From Propionivibrio dicarboxylicus (GTDB lineage: Bacteria > Pseudomonadota > Gammaproteobacteria > Burkholderiales > Rhodocyclaceae), in assembly GCF_900099695.1 (NCBI RefSeq), contig NZ_FNCY01000002.1:248001-312000 (forward strand): a stretch of 64,000 nucleotides of DNA, written 5' to 3'. A program made the position numbers and the translations under genes. The notes beneath the pieces were generated by a model. That model saw only the letters and a list, made by a program, of their open reading frames with translations, was not told the origin of the DNA and did not search any database. This document shows, piece after piece, positions 17,505 through 26,433 of the stretch (the stretch's first letter is position 1; every line of letters starts with the position of its first letter).

Positions 17505-19055
17505 ATGCCCTCGCAACAGGCCATCGACCGCGCCCTCCGGCAAATCGCCGTCGACCTCTCGAACACCATGCCGGGCGAGGTCCAGTTCCAGCGCCTCGTC
17601 GCCGCCATCGGCTCGGTCCTGCCCTGTGACGCGATCGCGCTGCTGCACCTGCAGGATGGCCAACTGATTCCGATGGCAAGCCAGGGCCTGGCGCCCGAAC
17701 TCATGGGCCGCCGCTTCGATCCGGCCGCGCATCCGCGCCTGGCGGCGATCATCAACAGCCCGACGCCGGTCCGTTTTCCCGCCGACAGCACGCTGCCCGA
17801 TCCGTTCGACGGACTCATCGCCACCGACGCCGATCGCGCCCTGCCGGTCCATGCCTGCCTCGGCTGCGCGCTACACGTCGACGCCGAACTCGTCGGCGCG
17901 CTGACGCTCGACGCGCTCGACGAAGAAGCCTTCGACCGCATCGGCGACTCGACGATCGCCGCCTTCGCCGCGCTCGCCGCCGCCACACTGCGCAACGTCG
18001 CGCTGATCCGCGCCCTCGAACAGGCGAGCGAACGGCAACGCGCGATCGCTCGCGACCTGATGCAGGAAGCCTATCGCCGCGAAGGCAACCTGGTCGGCAA
18101 CAGCCGCGCCATGCGCCGCCTGCGCCAGGAAATCGCGACGGTGGCGGCCACCGACCTCGCCGTCCTGATCACCGGCGAAACCGGCACCGGCAAGGAACTC
18201 GTCGCGCGCACGCTGCATGCCCAGTCGAGCCGCAGCGAGCAGGCGCTGGTGCAGATCAATTGCGCGGCGCTGCCGGAAACCGTCGCCGAAAGCGAACTTT
18301 TCGGCCACCGCAAGGGCGCCTTCACCGGCGCCACCGCCGACCGGCCCGGCAAGTTCGAGCTGGCGCACGGCGGCTCGCTCTTCCTCGACGAAATCGGCGA
18401 ATTGCCGCTGTCCTTGCAGGCCAAGCTGCTGCGCGCATTGCAGCAGGGCGAAATCCAGCGTGTCGGCGCCGACGAGATCATCCGTGTCGATGTCCGCATC
18501 ATCGCCGCGACCAACCGTGACCTGCAGCGCGAAGTCGACGCCGGACGCTTCCGCAGCGACCTCTATCACCGCCTGCACGTCTACCCGGTGGCGGTGCCGC
18601 CGCTGCGCGAACACCGCGAGGACCTCGCCGTCCTCGCCGGCCATTTCCTCGATCTGGCCCGCCACAAGCTCGGCCTCGCCCGCGTCGACCTGCATCCGTT
18701 GGCGCTCGCGGCCCTGGCGGCCTACGACTGGCCCGGCAATGTGCGCGAACTCGAACACCTGCTGCTGCGCGCGAGCCTCAAGGCAATGCAGCGCGATCCG
18801 GAACGCACCTTGATCCAGCCTGAAGACCTCGGCCTCGGCAACGGCACGACGGCGCGCACCGAGACCACCGCTGCACCGCAAGCGACACCGACCGACAGCC
18901 TGCCCTTGCGCCAGGCCATCGACGCTTTCCAGGCACAACGCATCGCCGCCGCCCTTGCTGCCTGCGACGGCAACTGGTCGCAAGCAGCGCGACAACTGGG
19001 TATCGACCGCGCCAATCTGCAGCGCCTTGCCCGCCGCCTCGGCATCGGCAGCTGA
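17505..19055 (+). CDS. norR: NorR, nitric-oxide-responsive sigma-54 activator
   Basis: The 516-aa protein has an N-terminal GAF domain (about 15-165) carrying RFPADSTLPDPFDGL and LPVHACLG, the region holding the non-haem iron ligands in NorR, an AAA+ domain (about 190-420) with Walker A GETGTGKE, the sigma-54 contact loop GAFTGA and Walker B GGSLFLDEIGEL, and a Fis-type C-terminal helix-turn-helix (NWSQAARQLGIDRANLQRL). It senses NO and activates sigma-54 promoters. Three operator-like repeats and a -24/-12 promoter lie ahead of hcp, 1 kb downstream, which identifies hcp-hcr as the target. Confidence 0.93.
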   Translation: MPSQQAIDRALRQIAVDLSNTMPGEVQFQRLVAAIGSVLPCDAIALLHLQDGQLIPMASQGLAPELMGRRFDPAAHPRLAAIINSPTPVRFPADSTLPDPFDGLIATDADRALPVHACLGCALHVDAELVGALTLDALDEEAFDRIGDSTIAAFAALAAATLRNVALIRALEQASERQRAIARDLMQEAYRREGNLVGNSRAMRRLRQEIATVAATDLAVLITGETGTGKELVARTLHAQSSRSEQALVQINCAALPETVAESELFGHRKGAFTGATADRPGKFELAHGGSLFLDEIGELPLSLQAKLLRALQQGEIQRVGADEIIRVDVRIIAATNRDLQREVDAGRFRSDLYHRLHVYPVAVPPLREHREDLAVLAGHFLDLARHKLGLARVDLHPLALAALAAYDWPGNVRELEHLLLRASLKAMQRDPERTLIQPEDLGLGNGTTARTETTAAPQATPTDSLPLRQAIDAFQAQRIAAALAACDGNWSQAARQLGIDRANLQRLARRLGIGS

Positions 19056-19073
19056 CGCCAGGCGGCAAGCCCT

Positions 19074-20015
19074 TCAGCGCGCCGCGCCGTCCGGACGGCC
19101 GGGACTCAGCGCGACGTAAAGACCGCTGGCGGTGATGATGGCAATGCCGAGCAAGGACCAGACATCCGGCACTTCACCGAAGAACACCAGGCCGAACAAC
19201 GCGGCCCAGGCGAGCTGCGTGTAGGTGAAGGGCGCAGCGATCGCCGGCCCCATGCGCTCGAAGACCTGGATCAGCATGTAGTGGCCGATGCCGGCGAGCA
19301 GGCCAAGGCTGACCATCAGGCAGCCCGGTCCCCAGGCGGGAATCACCCAGCCGGGTTGCCAGGCGAAGCTGCAGACGACGAAGCCGACGAGGCCGGTATA
19401 GAAATGCGTCGTCACCGGATGCTCGCTGCCCTTGAATTTGCGCGTCAGCACCTGGTAGAGGCTGTAGCAGACCGCCGACGCCAGCGGAAAGATGATCGCC
19501 AGATTGAGCGACGAACCGGCCGGCCGGACGATCACCAGGACGCCGATAAAACCGGCCAGCACCGCGCCCCACTGGCGCGCATCGACACGCTCCTTGAGCA
19601 AGGGCGCCGACAAGGCCGTGACGAGCAGCGGGGTCAGGAAGATGATCGCCGTCGTCTCGGCCAGCGGAATATGACGCAAGCCTTGCATGACGAGGAAGGA
19701 AACCGCCACCAGCATCGACGCGCGCAGGAGTTGCAGCACGGGGCGCGCGGTGCGGACGATATCCCAGCCCATGCGGCGGCCGAACAGCGCGACGAGCAAG
19801 GTGACGTGGGTCACATAACGGATCCACAGCAGTTCGGGAATCGGATACCCGCGCGCCAGATACTTCGAAATCGCGTCGTACGCCGCGAACATCACCATCG
19901 TCACCAGCACCAGCGCGATGCCCTGTTGCCGCGGCGTCAGCCGCCATGCTGTCGTCCTGCCTTCCCCGCCCGACCCCATCATTTCTCCGCCGATCCCGGC
20001 CAACAAAGGCGACAT
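19074..20015 (-). CDS. EamA/DMT-family membrane transporter
   Basis: The 313-aa protein has about ten hydrophobic segments arranged as two EamA repeats (for example [20 protein letters not shown], and the second repeat beginning [15 protein letters not shown]). DMT-family members export small metabolites, but the substrate cannot be assigned. The gene interrupts norR and hcp on the opposite strand and starts 41 bp from the first NorR-type operator, so NorR binding could also affect it. A start at residue 12 or 13 is possible because the first residues are not typical. Confidence 0.85.
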   Translation of the reverse strand: MSPLLAGIGGEMMGSGGEGRTTAWRLTPRQQGIALVLVTMVMFAAYDAISKYLARGYPIPELLWIRYVTHVTLLVALFGRRMGWDIVRTARPVLQLLRASMLVAVSFLVMQGLRHIPLAETTAIIFLTPLLVTALSAPLLKERVDARQWGAVLAGFIGVLVIVRPAGSSLNLAIIFPLASAVCYSLYQVLTRKFKGSEHPVTTHFYTGLVGFVVCSFAWQPGWVIPAWGPGCLMVSLGLLAGIGHYMLIQVFERMGPAIAAPFTYTQLAWAALFGLVFFGEVPDVWSLLGIAIITASGLYVALSPGRPDGAAR

Positions 20016-20055
20016 CCTAACCGTCGCCGGGCGATCTGACTACGGCCACACAGCA

Positions 20056-20115
20056 GAGTCAAAACGACTCACCGGAGTGTTTTTGACTCCAACACCGGCC
20101 GAGTCATTTCGACTC
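20056..20115 (+). promoter_or_regulatory. Three NorR-type operators upstream of hcp
   Basis: Three near-identical 15-bp dyads occur: GAGTCAAAACGACTC (20056-20070), GAGTGTTTTTGACTC (20075-20089) and GAGTCATTTCGACTC (20101-20115). Each contains GT-N7-AC, the core of known NorR enhancer sites, and three sites is the number needed by E. coli NorR at norVW. Centres are 19 and 26 bp apart. The last lies 54 bp from the sigma-54 promoter. Confidence 0.88.
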
Positions 20116-20168
20116 CACCTCCTCCCGAGTTGGCGACAAGTCATTGACGCAAAAGGCCGCAGCGTCCC

Positions 20169-20184
20169 TGGCACGATCCTCGCA
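20169..20184 (+). promoter_or_regulatory. Sigma-54 promoter of hcp
   Basis: TGGCACGATCCTCGCA matches the consensus TGGCACG-N4-TTGCA with one change and with the correct 10-bp GG to GC spacing. It lies 52 bp before the hcp start codon and just downstream of the three NorR-type sites, the expected geometry for an enhancer-activated promoter. Confidence 0.85.
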
Positions 20185-20235
20185 ATAAGGTTTTCCGTTT
20201 TCCAACCCATCCCATTTTTCGAGAAAGGCAACCCC

Positions 20236-21900
20236 ATGTTTTGCGTGCAATGTGAACACACGATCCGAACCCCCCAAGGCGACGCCGGCTGCACCTTCGC
20301 CCGCGGCATGTGCGGCAAGACCAGCGAGGTTTCCGACCTGCAGGACATGCTCGTGCACCTGTTGCAAGCCGTGTCGACCTACGCCGTCGCCGCGCGCAAG
20401 GTCGGCGTCGTCGATGCCGAGATCGACGCCTATGTGCCGCAAGCCTTCTTCTCGACGCTGACCAACGTCAACTTCGATGCTGAACGCATCATCGACTTCA
20501 GCCGTCGCGCCGACCACTATCGCAACGACCTGCGCGCCCGCTACGAAGCCGCCTGCGCCGCGCAAGGCATCGTCGCCGAGACGCTGCCGGCCGCTGCCCA
20601 CTACCGCCTGCCCGACGCCAAGACGGTGATGCTCTCGGACGCGCTGTCGTTCGCGCTCAACCGCCAGAAGAAGGACGTCGGCGAAGATGTCATCGGCCTG
20701 CGTCTGCTCAGCCTCTACGGCCTCAAGGGCGCCGCTGCCTACATGGAACACGCCCGCGTGCTCGGCCAGACCGACAGCGAGGTCGCCGGCCGCTTCCACG
20801 AAATCATGGCCTTCCTCGGCACGCAACCGGCCGACGCCGGCGCGCTGTTCCAGTGCGCGATGGACATCGGCACGCTCAACTACCGCATCATGGAAATGCT
20901 CGACAAGGGCGAGACCGAGACCTTCGGCCACCCGGAGCCGACCCGCGTCAACACGCAGCCGATCAAGGGCCGTGCCATCGTCGTCTCGGGACACGACCTG
21001 CACGATCTCGAACTCATCCTGCAACAGACCGAAGGCAAGGACATCAACGTCTATACGCACGGCGAAATGCTGCCGGCGCACGCCTACCCGGCCTTCAAGA
21101 AGTACAAGCACCTGGTCGGCAACTACGGAACCGCCTGGCAGAACCAGCAGAAGGAATTCGCTGCCTTCCCCGGTTCCATCGTCATGACCTCGAACTGCAT
21201 CATCGACCCGAACCTCGGCCAGTACGGCGCACGCATCTTCACGCGCAGCATCGTCGGCTGGCCCGGTGTCACCCACATCGACGGCAACGACTTCACGCCG
21301 GCGATCGAAGCCGCGCTCGCCCAACCGGGCTTCGCCACCGACGCGGCGCCGGTCTACACGACCACCGGCTTCGCCCGCAACGCGCTGATGGGCGCCGCCC
21401 CGGCCGTCATCGACCAGGTCAAGGCCGGCAACATCCGCCACTTCTTCCTCGTCGGCGGCTGTGACGGCGACAAGCGCGAGCGCAGCTACTACACCGACCT
21501 CGTCGCCGCCGCGCCGAAGGACGCGCTGATCCTGACGCTCGCCTGTGGCAAGTTCCGCTTCAACACGATGGACCTCGGTGACATCAACGGCATCCCGCGC
21601 CTGCTCGACATCGGCCAGTGCAACGACGCCTATTCGGCGATCCAGCTCGCCCTCGCCCTCGCCGACGCCTTCGGCTGCGGCGTCAACGACCTGCCGCTGT
21701 CGCTGGTCCTGTCGTGGTTCGAGCAAAAGGCCATCGTCATTCTGCTGACGCTGCTCTCGCTCGGCATCAAGGACATCCGCGTCGGCCCGACCGCGCCCGG
21801 CTTCCTGACGCCGAACCTGATCGCCACGCTCAACCGCGAATTCGGTCTGCGCCTCATCTCGACCGTCGAGGACGACCTGCGCGACATGCTGGCTGCGTAA
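20236..21900 (+). CDS. hcp: Hydroxylamine reductase / hybrid-cluster protein
   Basis: The 554-aa enzyme begins MFCVQCEHT with C3, C6, C19 and C26 for the N-terminal iron-sulfur cluster (C-x2-C-x12-C-x6-C, close to the enterobacterial [2Fe-2S] type). Downstream it has the hybrid-cluster ligands, e.g. [17 protein letters not shown] and [15 protein letters not shown]. Hcp is a high-affinity NO reductase and can S-nitrosylate proteins; in vitro it reduces hydroxylamine. The start at 20236 follows a GAGAAAGG site. It is controlled by the upstream NorR sites and sigma-54 promoter, and followed by its reductase gene hcr after a hairpin. Confidence 0.96.
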   Translation: MFCVQCEHTIRTPQGDAGCTFARGMCGKTSEVSDLQDMLVHLLQAVSTYAVAARKVGVVDAEIDAYVPQAFFSTLTNVNFDAERIIDFSRRADHYRNDLRARYEAACAAQGIVAETLPAAAHYRLPDAKTVMLSDALSFALNRQKKDVGEDVIGLRLLSLYGLKGAAAYMEHARVLGQTDSEVAGRFHEIMAFLGTQPADAGALFQCAMDIGTLNYRIMEMLDKGETETFGHPEPTRVNTQPIKGRAIVVSGHDLHDLELILQQTEGKDINVYTHGEMLPAHAYPAFKKYKHLVGNYGTAWQNQQKEFAAFPGSIVMTSNCIIDPNLGQYGARIFTRSIVGWPGVTHIDGNDFTPAIEAALAQPGFATDAAPVYTTTGFARNALMGAAPAVIDQVKAGNIRHFFLVGGCDGDKRERSYYTDLVAAAPKDALILTLACGKFRFNTMDLGDINGIPRLLDIGQCNDAYSAIQLALALADAFGCGVNDLPLSLVLSWFEQKAIVILLTLLSLGIKDIRVGPTAPGFLTPNLIATLNREFGLRLISTVEDDLRDMLAA

Positions 21901-21933
21901 CACCGGCGCGTCCCGTCTTTCGTAGCAACTCAC

Positions 21934-21960
21934 GCGCCGGGCTTGGACCCGGCGCTTTTT
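21934..21960 (+). terminator. Rho-independent terminator between hcp and hcr
   Basis: GCGCCGGG (21934-21941), a 6-base loop, CCCGGCGC (21948-21955) and five T residues form a textbook intrinsic terminator located 33 bp after the hcp stop and 24 bp before the hcr start. It probably attenuates transcription into hcr, so hcr would be made at a fraction of hcp level. Confidence 0.8.
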
Positions 21961-21984
21961 CTCCTGGCATCGAATCCAAACATC

Positions 21985-23013
21985 ATGACCTCAGCCAATC
22001 CCCCGTACAACGACACGCCGCTCGCCTGCGTCGGACGCCGCGAAGAGACGCCCGACACGGCGACCTTCGTGCTCGCTCGGCCCGACGGCGCGCCGTTCTC
22101 CTTCCTGCCCGGGCAATTCCTGTCGGTCGGCGTCGACATCGACGCACGCCGCCACTGGCGCGCCTATTCGATCTCGTCGAGCCCGACCACGCCCGACACC
22201 GTCTCGATCACCGTCCGTCGCGTCGCCGGCGGGCTCGTTTCCAACTGGCTGCTCGACCATCTGCAGCCCGGCATGGCACTGCCGGCGCTGGCACCGGCCG
22301 GCGAATTCGCGCTGCCACCCGGCCCGCCGCCGCGCCATCTGGTGCTGCTCTCTTCCGGCTGCGGCATCACGCCGATGATGGCGATGTCGCGCTGGCTGCT
22401 CGACACGAATGCCGACTGCGACATCCACTTCGTGCATAGCGCCCGCGACGAGGAAAACTTCATCTTCCGCAAGGACGTGCTGGCCCTGGCCGAGCATCAT
22501 CCGCGCCTCAAGCTGCACGTCTTCCTGACCCGCCCGCGCGGCGACCTGGCCTGCCAGCACGGCCGCCTCGACGCGGCACGCCTGCAGGCGCTGCTGCCCC
22601 CGGCCCAGGAACTGCGCGCCTACCTCTGCGGCCAGACCGGCTACATGGCCGACGTCGCCAACTGGCTACGTGCGGCCGGCGTCGCCGACGACGCGATCGT
22701 CCAGGAAGATTTCGCGCCGATCTGCAGCGAAGCGCCGACAAGCGACGAGCGCTTCCGGCTCGACGTCCCGTCCTTCGGCCGGAGCGCCGAGATCGCCGTC
22801 GGCGAACTGCTGCTCGACGTGCTCGAACGCGAGGGCCTGCCGATCATCGGCGCCTGCCGTACCGGCGTCTGCGGGTCCTGCAAATGCCGCCTCGTCGACG
22901 GCGAAGTCGAGAGCGCCAGCGCACTGCCGCTCACGCCCGAGGAACAGGCCGCCGGCTACGTGCTGGCCTGCAGCAGCCGCGCCAAGGGCGATCTGGCCGT
23001 CGAACTGGGCTAG
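21985..23013 (+). CDS. hcr: NADH oxidoreductase for Hcp (hybrid-cluster protein reductase)
   Basis: This 342-aa protein combines an FAD-binding domain (RAYSISSSP near 55), an NAD-binding domain (LSSGCGITPMMAMSRWLL near 115; LCGQTGYMADVANWL near 210) and a C-terminal plant-type [2Fe-2S] ferredoxin (CRTGVCGSCKCRLVDG and a final CSS near 330). It passes electrons from NADH to Hcp. I chose ATG 21985 for family-like length; it lies 84 bp after hcp with an intrinsic terminator in between. It belongs to the NorR-controlled nitrosative-stress unit. Confidence 0.93.
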   Translation: MTSANPPYNDTPLACVGRREETPDTATFVLARPDGAPFSFLPGQFLSVGVDIDARRHWRAYSISSSPTTPDTVSITVRRVAGGLVSNWLLDHLQPGMALPALAPAGEFALPPGPPPRHLVLLSSGCGITPMMAMSRWLLDTNADCDIHFVHSARDEENFIFRKDVLALAEHHPRLKLHVFLTRPRGDLACQHGRLDAARLQALLPPAQELRAYLCGQTGYMADVANWLRAAGVADDAIVQEDFAPICSEAPTSDERFRLDVPSFGRSAEIAVGELLLDVLEREGLPIIGACRTGVCGSCKCRLVDGEVESASALPLTPEEQAAGYVLACSSRAKGDLAVELG

Positions 23014-23074
23014 GAGGCGGAGAAAGAAGCGGCGGCGGGCGCCCTGCCCGCGCCGCGCTCGCCAGGCGCCACGC

Positions 23075-23998
23075 CTACCACTTGTTGCTGACGCCGTCGG
23101 TGACGACCTCGTGGTGGGCGATCGCCGTTGCCAGGTGATCGACGAAGGCGCGCACCTTGGCCGACAGGTTTTTCTTGACCGGGTAGACGACGTAAATATC
23201 GGCCGCCGGCAATTCCCAGTCGGACAGCAAGAGCTGCAACTGTCCCGAACGGATGTACGGCGCCACGTGCCACTCCGAGCGTTCGAGGATGCCGAGGCCG
23301 CGCAAGGCGAGCAGCACGGCGGCTTCGCCGTCGTTCGAGACGACGGTGCCGCGCACCTTGATCGTCTCGGAACTGACGCCGTTGCTCAGGTGCCAGGTGC
23401 CGACGCTGGAATTGGCCTGGTGGATGACGATGCACTTGTGGTTCTGCAGGTCGGCCGGCGACTGCGGCATGCCGTATTTCTTCAGATACTCGGGCGACGC
23501 GCACAGATAGCGGCGGTTGGTGGCGATCTTGCGCGCGACGATGCGGGCGTCGGGAATGTGTCCGAAACGGATGCAGACGTCGAAGCCCTCCTCCGCCAGA
23601 TTGATCGGCCGGTCAGTCAGGCGCAGTTGCACCTCGACATCGGGATACATCTGCAGGAAATCGGCAATGATCGGCGTCACATACTCGCGCCCGAAACCGA
23701 AGGTCGCATTGACGCGCAACAAGCCCTGCGGCACCGAGTGCCCACTTGAGACGCGCTGCTCGAGCTCGTCGAGGTCGTCGAGGATGCGCCGACCTTCCTC
23801 AAGATACAATTCACCCTCGTAGGTCAGCGAGATCCGCCGCGTCGTCCGGTTGAGCAGGCGGATGCCCAGGCGGTTCTCCAGCGACGACAGGCGGCGGCTC
23901 ACCGCCGGCGGCGTCACGTCGAGTTCCTGCGCCGCGGACGACAGACTGCCATGCTTGATTAGCAAGGCGAAAAACGCGAGATCGGAGACGGAATCCAT
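23075..23998 (-). CDS. LysR-family transcriptional regulator
   Basis: The 307-aa protein has a canonical LysR winged helix (FFALLIKHGSLSSAAQELDVTPPAVSRRLSSLENRLGIRLLNRTTR) and effector domain with the CrgA/DmlR-like FGREYVTPIIADFLQMYPDVEVQLRLTDRPINLAEEGFDVCIRFG. It is divergent from a very short gene at 24110, with an A+T-rich dyad between. The natural target is therefore the short gene and/or itself. The gene is convergent with hcr, 61 bp apart. Confidence 0.9.
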   Translation of the reverse strand: MDSVSDLAFFALLIKHGSLSSAAQELDVTPPAVSRRLSSLENRLGIRLLNRTTRRISLTYEGELYLEEGRRILDDLDELEQRVSSGHSVPQGLLRVNATFGFGREYVTPIIADFLQMYPDVEVQLRLTDRPINLAEEGFDVCIRFGHIPDARIVARKIATNRRYLCASPEYLKKYGMPQSPADLQNHKCIVIHQANSSVGTWHLSNGVSSETIKVRGTVVSNDGEAAVLLALRGLGILERSEWHVAPYIRSGQLQLLLSDWELPAADIYVVYPVKKNLSAKVRAFVDHLATAIAHHEVVTDGVSNKW

Positions 23999-24024
23999 TA
24001 TTAACCTGTAGTAACTAAAAATTT

Positions 24025-24045
24025 GCCTATACGTATATTGTAAAC
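24025..24045. promoter_or_regulatory. Candidate LysR operator (imperfect dyad)
   Basis: GCCTATACGTATATTGTAAA and its flanking TTT form an imperfect dyad centred on TATACGTATA, in the 111-bp gap between the LysR gene and the small gene at 24110. This is a plausible binding site by position and symmetry only. Confidence 0.4.
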
Positions 24046-24109
24046 CAGCGAAAAATAGTTAGACTCCGCTCCATACAAAAGTCACTGTCAACTGTCCAAG
24101 GAGTCTTAC

Positions 24110-24253
24110 ATGAAAAACCGCATTCTCCGCTCGATGCTCCTCATCGCCTACATCGGCTTCGCCCTGTCCGGACAACTCGGCACCCTGCAAAGCAACGTAT
24201 CCCCGAGCGCCGTCGCGAACGCCGCGACCGGTTACGTTCAACTCGGCAAGTAA
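24110..24253 (+). CDS. 47-residue exported or membrane-anchored small protein
   Basis: ATG at 24110 is preceded by a strong AAGGAG site at 24098-24103. The product starts MKNRILRSMLLIAYIGFALSG: a basic N-terminus followed by one hydrophobic stretch, then a polar tail TLQSNVSPSAVANAATG and YVQLGK. It could be a secreted peptide cleaved after the hydrophobic region (ALS-G) or a single-pass inner-membrane protein. No family is recognised. It is alone on its strand, divergent from a LysR regulator, and followed by about 130 bp with no gene. Coding is supported by the ribosome site, the signal-like N-terminus and isolation. Confidence 0.6.
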   Translation: MKNRILRSMLLIAYIGFALSGQLGTLQSNVSPSAVANAATGYVQLGK

Positions 24254-24382
24254 GGGAACGACCGGCCGCGGTCACGGGTATCGCGGCGCCTGTCTTCCCT
24301 GACGGTTCCCCAAGGCTAACACGGGGACGCGTCAGCCGTCCGAATCACCCCCTGAATCACCCGACCGCACCAGCGGTCCGCA

Positions 24383-25252
24383 TCACCCTCCAAACTCGGC
24401 GCCATGCTGCGCCTGCGCCAGTTCCGCCACCCGCGTCCGGCGCGCCTCCGGGCACATCACCAAAGCACTCGCCAGCCAGTCGACCCCGGCATTCGGGATC
24501 AGCCGCGCGGCTTCGACCAGATCGGCCGCCAGGGCCAGCTCGGAAGTCTCCGATTCGTCCAGAATATGCCGCGCCGCGTTTGAACAGACGCGCGTCATCC
24601 GCGCCCGCGCCGACTCCGAACCGCGCAGCAACTGGATCACCAAGGCCGGCAGACGCCAGCGCTCGGCGCATTGCAAGGTCAGATCCTTGAAGGCAAAACC
24701 GCAGGCCAGGAGTTGCGCCTGCGCGCTGCGCGCCGCCCGTCCCGAGCGCAGCAACTCGGCCGCCTTCTCGGGAATTTCAGGCGCATAGACCCAGAGCAGC
24801 AGGTCGCCGACACCACCGAGCAAGGCCGCCAGCGCGACCTCGTCGGGATTGAGGTCGCCTCGCCCGGTCGACCAGGCCAGCGCCAGACGCGCGGCAATAT
24901 GGGCGCGCTGCTCGACGAGGAGCAATCCGGCGTTGTTCTCATCGACCGTCGGACTCGACTGCAACAAGGCGCGAAACTCGTCGCTCCCCAATTGCAGGAT
25001 CGCCGCCAGCGCCGTCGTCGTTTCACGATCGAGGCGATGCGACTTGCGCCGCTCGGCCTCGCGCAGCAAACGCAGGCACAGCAAGGGATCCTGCAGGACG
25101 ATGTCGGACAGGTCCTTCGGCGACGGCGCCTCGCCTTCCTCCGCGTCGAGACGTTCGAGCCACTCCTTGGAGCGCACCATCACCGGCAAGGCCTGGTTCT
25201 CGAAAAACGCCGCCCACTGATTGATGCCCCAGCGCATTTTCCACGAATCCAA
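24383..25252 (-). CDS. HDOD-domain signalling protein
   Basis: The 289-aa protein fits the HDOD domain, an HD-like helical output domain without the catalytic HD pair, found in stress and motility signalling. Visible pieces are LSDIVLQDPLLCLRLLREAERRK, AILQLGSDEFRALLQ, ALAALLGGVGDLLLW and LACGFAFKDLTLQCAERWRLP. It has no membrane segment. It is followed on the same strand within a leftward group whose upstream members are a methyltransferase (23 bp away) and a GGDEF-hemerythrin protein, suggesting one operon. Confidence 0.8.
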   Translation of the reverse strand: MDSWKMRWGINQWAAFFENQALPVMVRSKEWLERLDAEEGEAPSPKDLSDIVLQDPLLCLRLLREAERRKSHRLDRETTTALAAILQLGSDEFRALLQSSPTVDENNAGLLLVEQRAHIAARLALAWSTGRGDLNPDEVALAALLGGVGDLLLWVYAPEIPEKAAELLRSGRAARSAQAQLLACGFAFKDLTLQCAERWRLPALVIQLLRGSESARARMTRVCSNAARHILDESETSELALAADLVEAARLIPNAGVDWLASALVMCPEARRTRVAELAQAQHGAEFGG

Positions 25253-25275
25253 GCGATGCCTCCGTCGGCCCCGGG

Positions 25276-26433
25276 TTAAGCGGCGCCCAGCCGCCAGAGC
25301 GACGTGACCTCGGCCGCGCGCGCCAGATAAAGGGGATCGTCGGCGTCGCGCGACTTGCCGTGTTCCGGCCGCGCATCGAGCCGACCGAGCACCCTGAGCC
25401 CCGCCGCGGCGATCCAGTCGAGCAAGATCTGGCGCGTGCGCAAGCCGAGATGTTCGGCAAGATCGGACAAGATCAGCCAGCCTTCGCCGCCGGGCGCGAG
25501 ATGCGCCGCCAGGCCACCCAGAAAACCGCGCAGCATGCGGCTGTCGGGATCGTAAACGGCGTATTCGAGGGCGGAACTCGGCTTGCCCGGTACCCAGGGC
25601 GGATTGCAGACGATCAACGGCGCCTGTCCGGCCGGAAAGAGATCGGCCTCGACGACCGCAATCGCCGCCGACAAGCCCAGCCGTTCGGCGTTGTCGCGCG
25701 CGCAGGCGAGCGCCCGCGCATCCTGGTCGGTGGCGACCACCTGCGCGACGCCCCGGCGTGCCAGCACGGCCGCCAGTACGCCGGTACCGGTGCCGATGTC
25801 AAACGCCGACGCCGGCAGCTTGCCGCCCGGCCAGGGCGCCTGCGCCACCAGACCGACATACTCGCCGCGCACCGGCGAGAACACGCCGTAATGCGGATGG
25901 ATACGATCGCCGAGCGCCGGGATCTCGACGCCACGCCGCCGCCATTCGTAGGCGCCGACCAAGCCGAGCACTTCGCGCAAGGAGACAACGCAAGGCGCCG
26001 CCGCATCGCCCCAGGCGGCGAGACAGGCCGCGCGCACGTCGGGGGCACGCCGCAGCGGAATTCGATAGTCGGCATCGACCGGAATCAGCACGCTGCCGAG
26101 AATCCGCGCGCGCTGCGCCTGCGCCATGCGATTGCGGTGAAAGGCGTCGGTCAGGTTGGCGGCCGGCTTGGCGCTGGCGTTGCGCCGATCGATGCGCCGC
26201 GCCATCGCCTGCAGCAACTGCCGCGCATTATGAAAATCACCACGCCAGAGCAGCGCGGTCCCGGCGCACGCCAGCCGATAGGCGTCATCGGCACGCAGCG
26301 TGTCATCGGCGATTTCGACGCGTGACGGCGCCGCCAGCCCCGCTTCGGAACGCCACGGCGCAGCGACCGTGTCGCCACCTTCCTGCCAGCGCACGCAGGC
26401 CACCGCTACGGCCTCAGCCTTGAGCTCACGCAT
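25276..26433 (-). CDS. Class I SAM-dependent methyltransferase
   Basis: The 385-aa protein has a C-terminal Rossmann methyltransferase domain: FDIGTGTGVLAAVLARRGVAQVVATDQD (motif I) and IVCNPPWVPG (motif IV, NPPW, as in N6-adenine/N2-guanine or glutamine methyltransferases such as PrmC/RsmC). The N-terminal about 190 residues are a substrate-binding part that I cannot place. I chose ATG 26433 because it overlaps the end of the upstream GGDEF gene by 8 bp, typical of translational coupling; the longer open frame upstream lies inside that gene. The substrate is unknown. Confidence 0.85.
   Translation of the reverse strand: MRELKAEAVAVACVRWQEGGDTVAAPWRSEAGLAAPSRVEIADDTLRADDAYRLACAGTALLWRGDFHNARQLLQAMARRIDRRNASAKPAANLTDAFHRNRMAQAQRARILGSVLIPVDADYRIPLRRAPDVRAACLAAWGDAAAPCVVSLREVLGLVGAYEWRRRGVEIPALGDRIHPHYGVFSPVRGEYVGLVAQAPWPGGKLPASAFDIGTGTGVLAAVLARRGVAQVVATDQDARALACARDNAERLGLSAAIAVVEADLFPAGQAPLIVCNPPWVPGKPSSALEYAVYDPDSRMLRGFLGGLAAHLAPGGEGWLILSDLAEHLGLRTRQILLDWIAAAGLRVLGRLDARPEHGKSRDADDPLYLARAAEVTSLWRLGAA

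Noticed and set aside
19281-20039. Long plus-strand open frame opposite the EamA transporter gene
   Set aside because: The protein is Arg/Gln/His-rich without domain features; the opposite strand encodes a clear ten-helix transporter. Similar mirror frames opposite most genes here were discarded for the same reason.
20056-20115. Short direct repeats that could suggest a CRISPR-like array
   Set aside because: Each repeat is a 15-bp dyad with GT-N7-AC and irregular 4- and 11-bp gaps upstream of a sigma-54 promoter; this is an operator cluster.
20104-21933. A 609-codon frame opposite hcp
   Set aside because: Its composition is repetitive with Val, Asp and Arg, it has no ribosome site, and it runs through the hcp promoter and operators.
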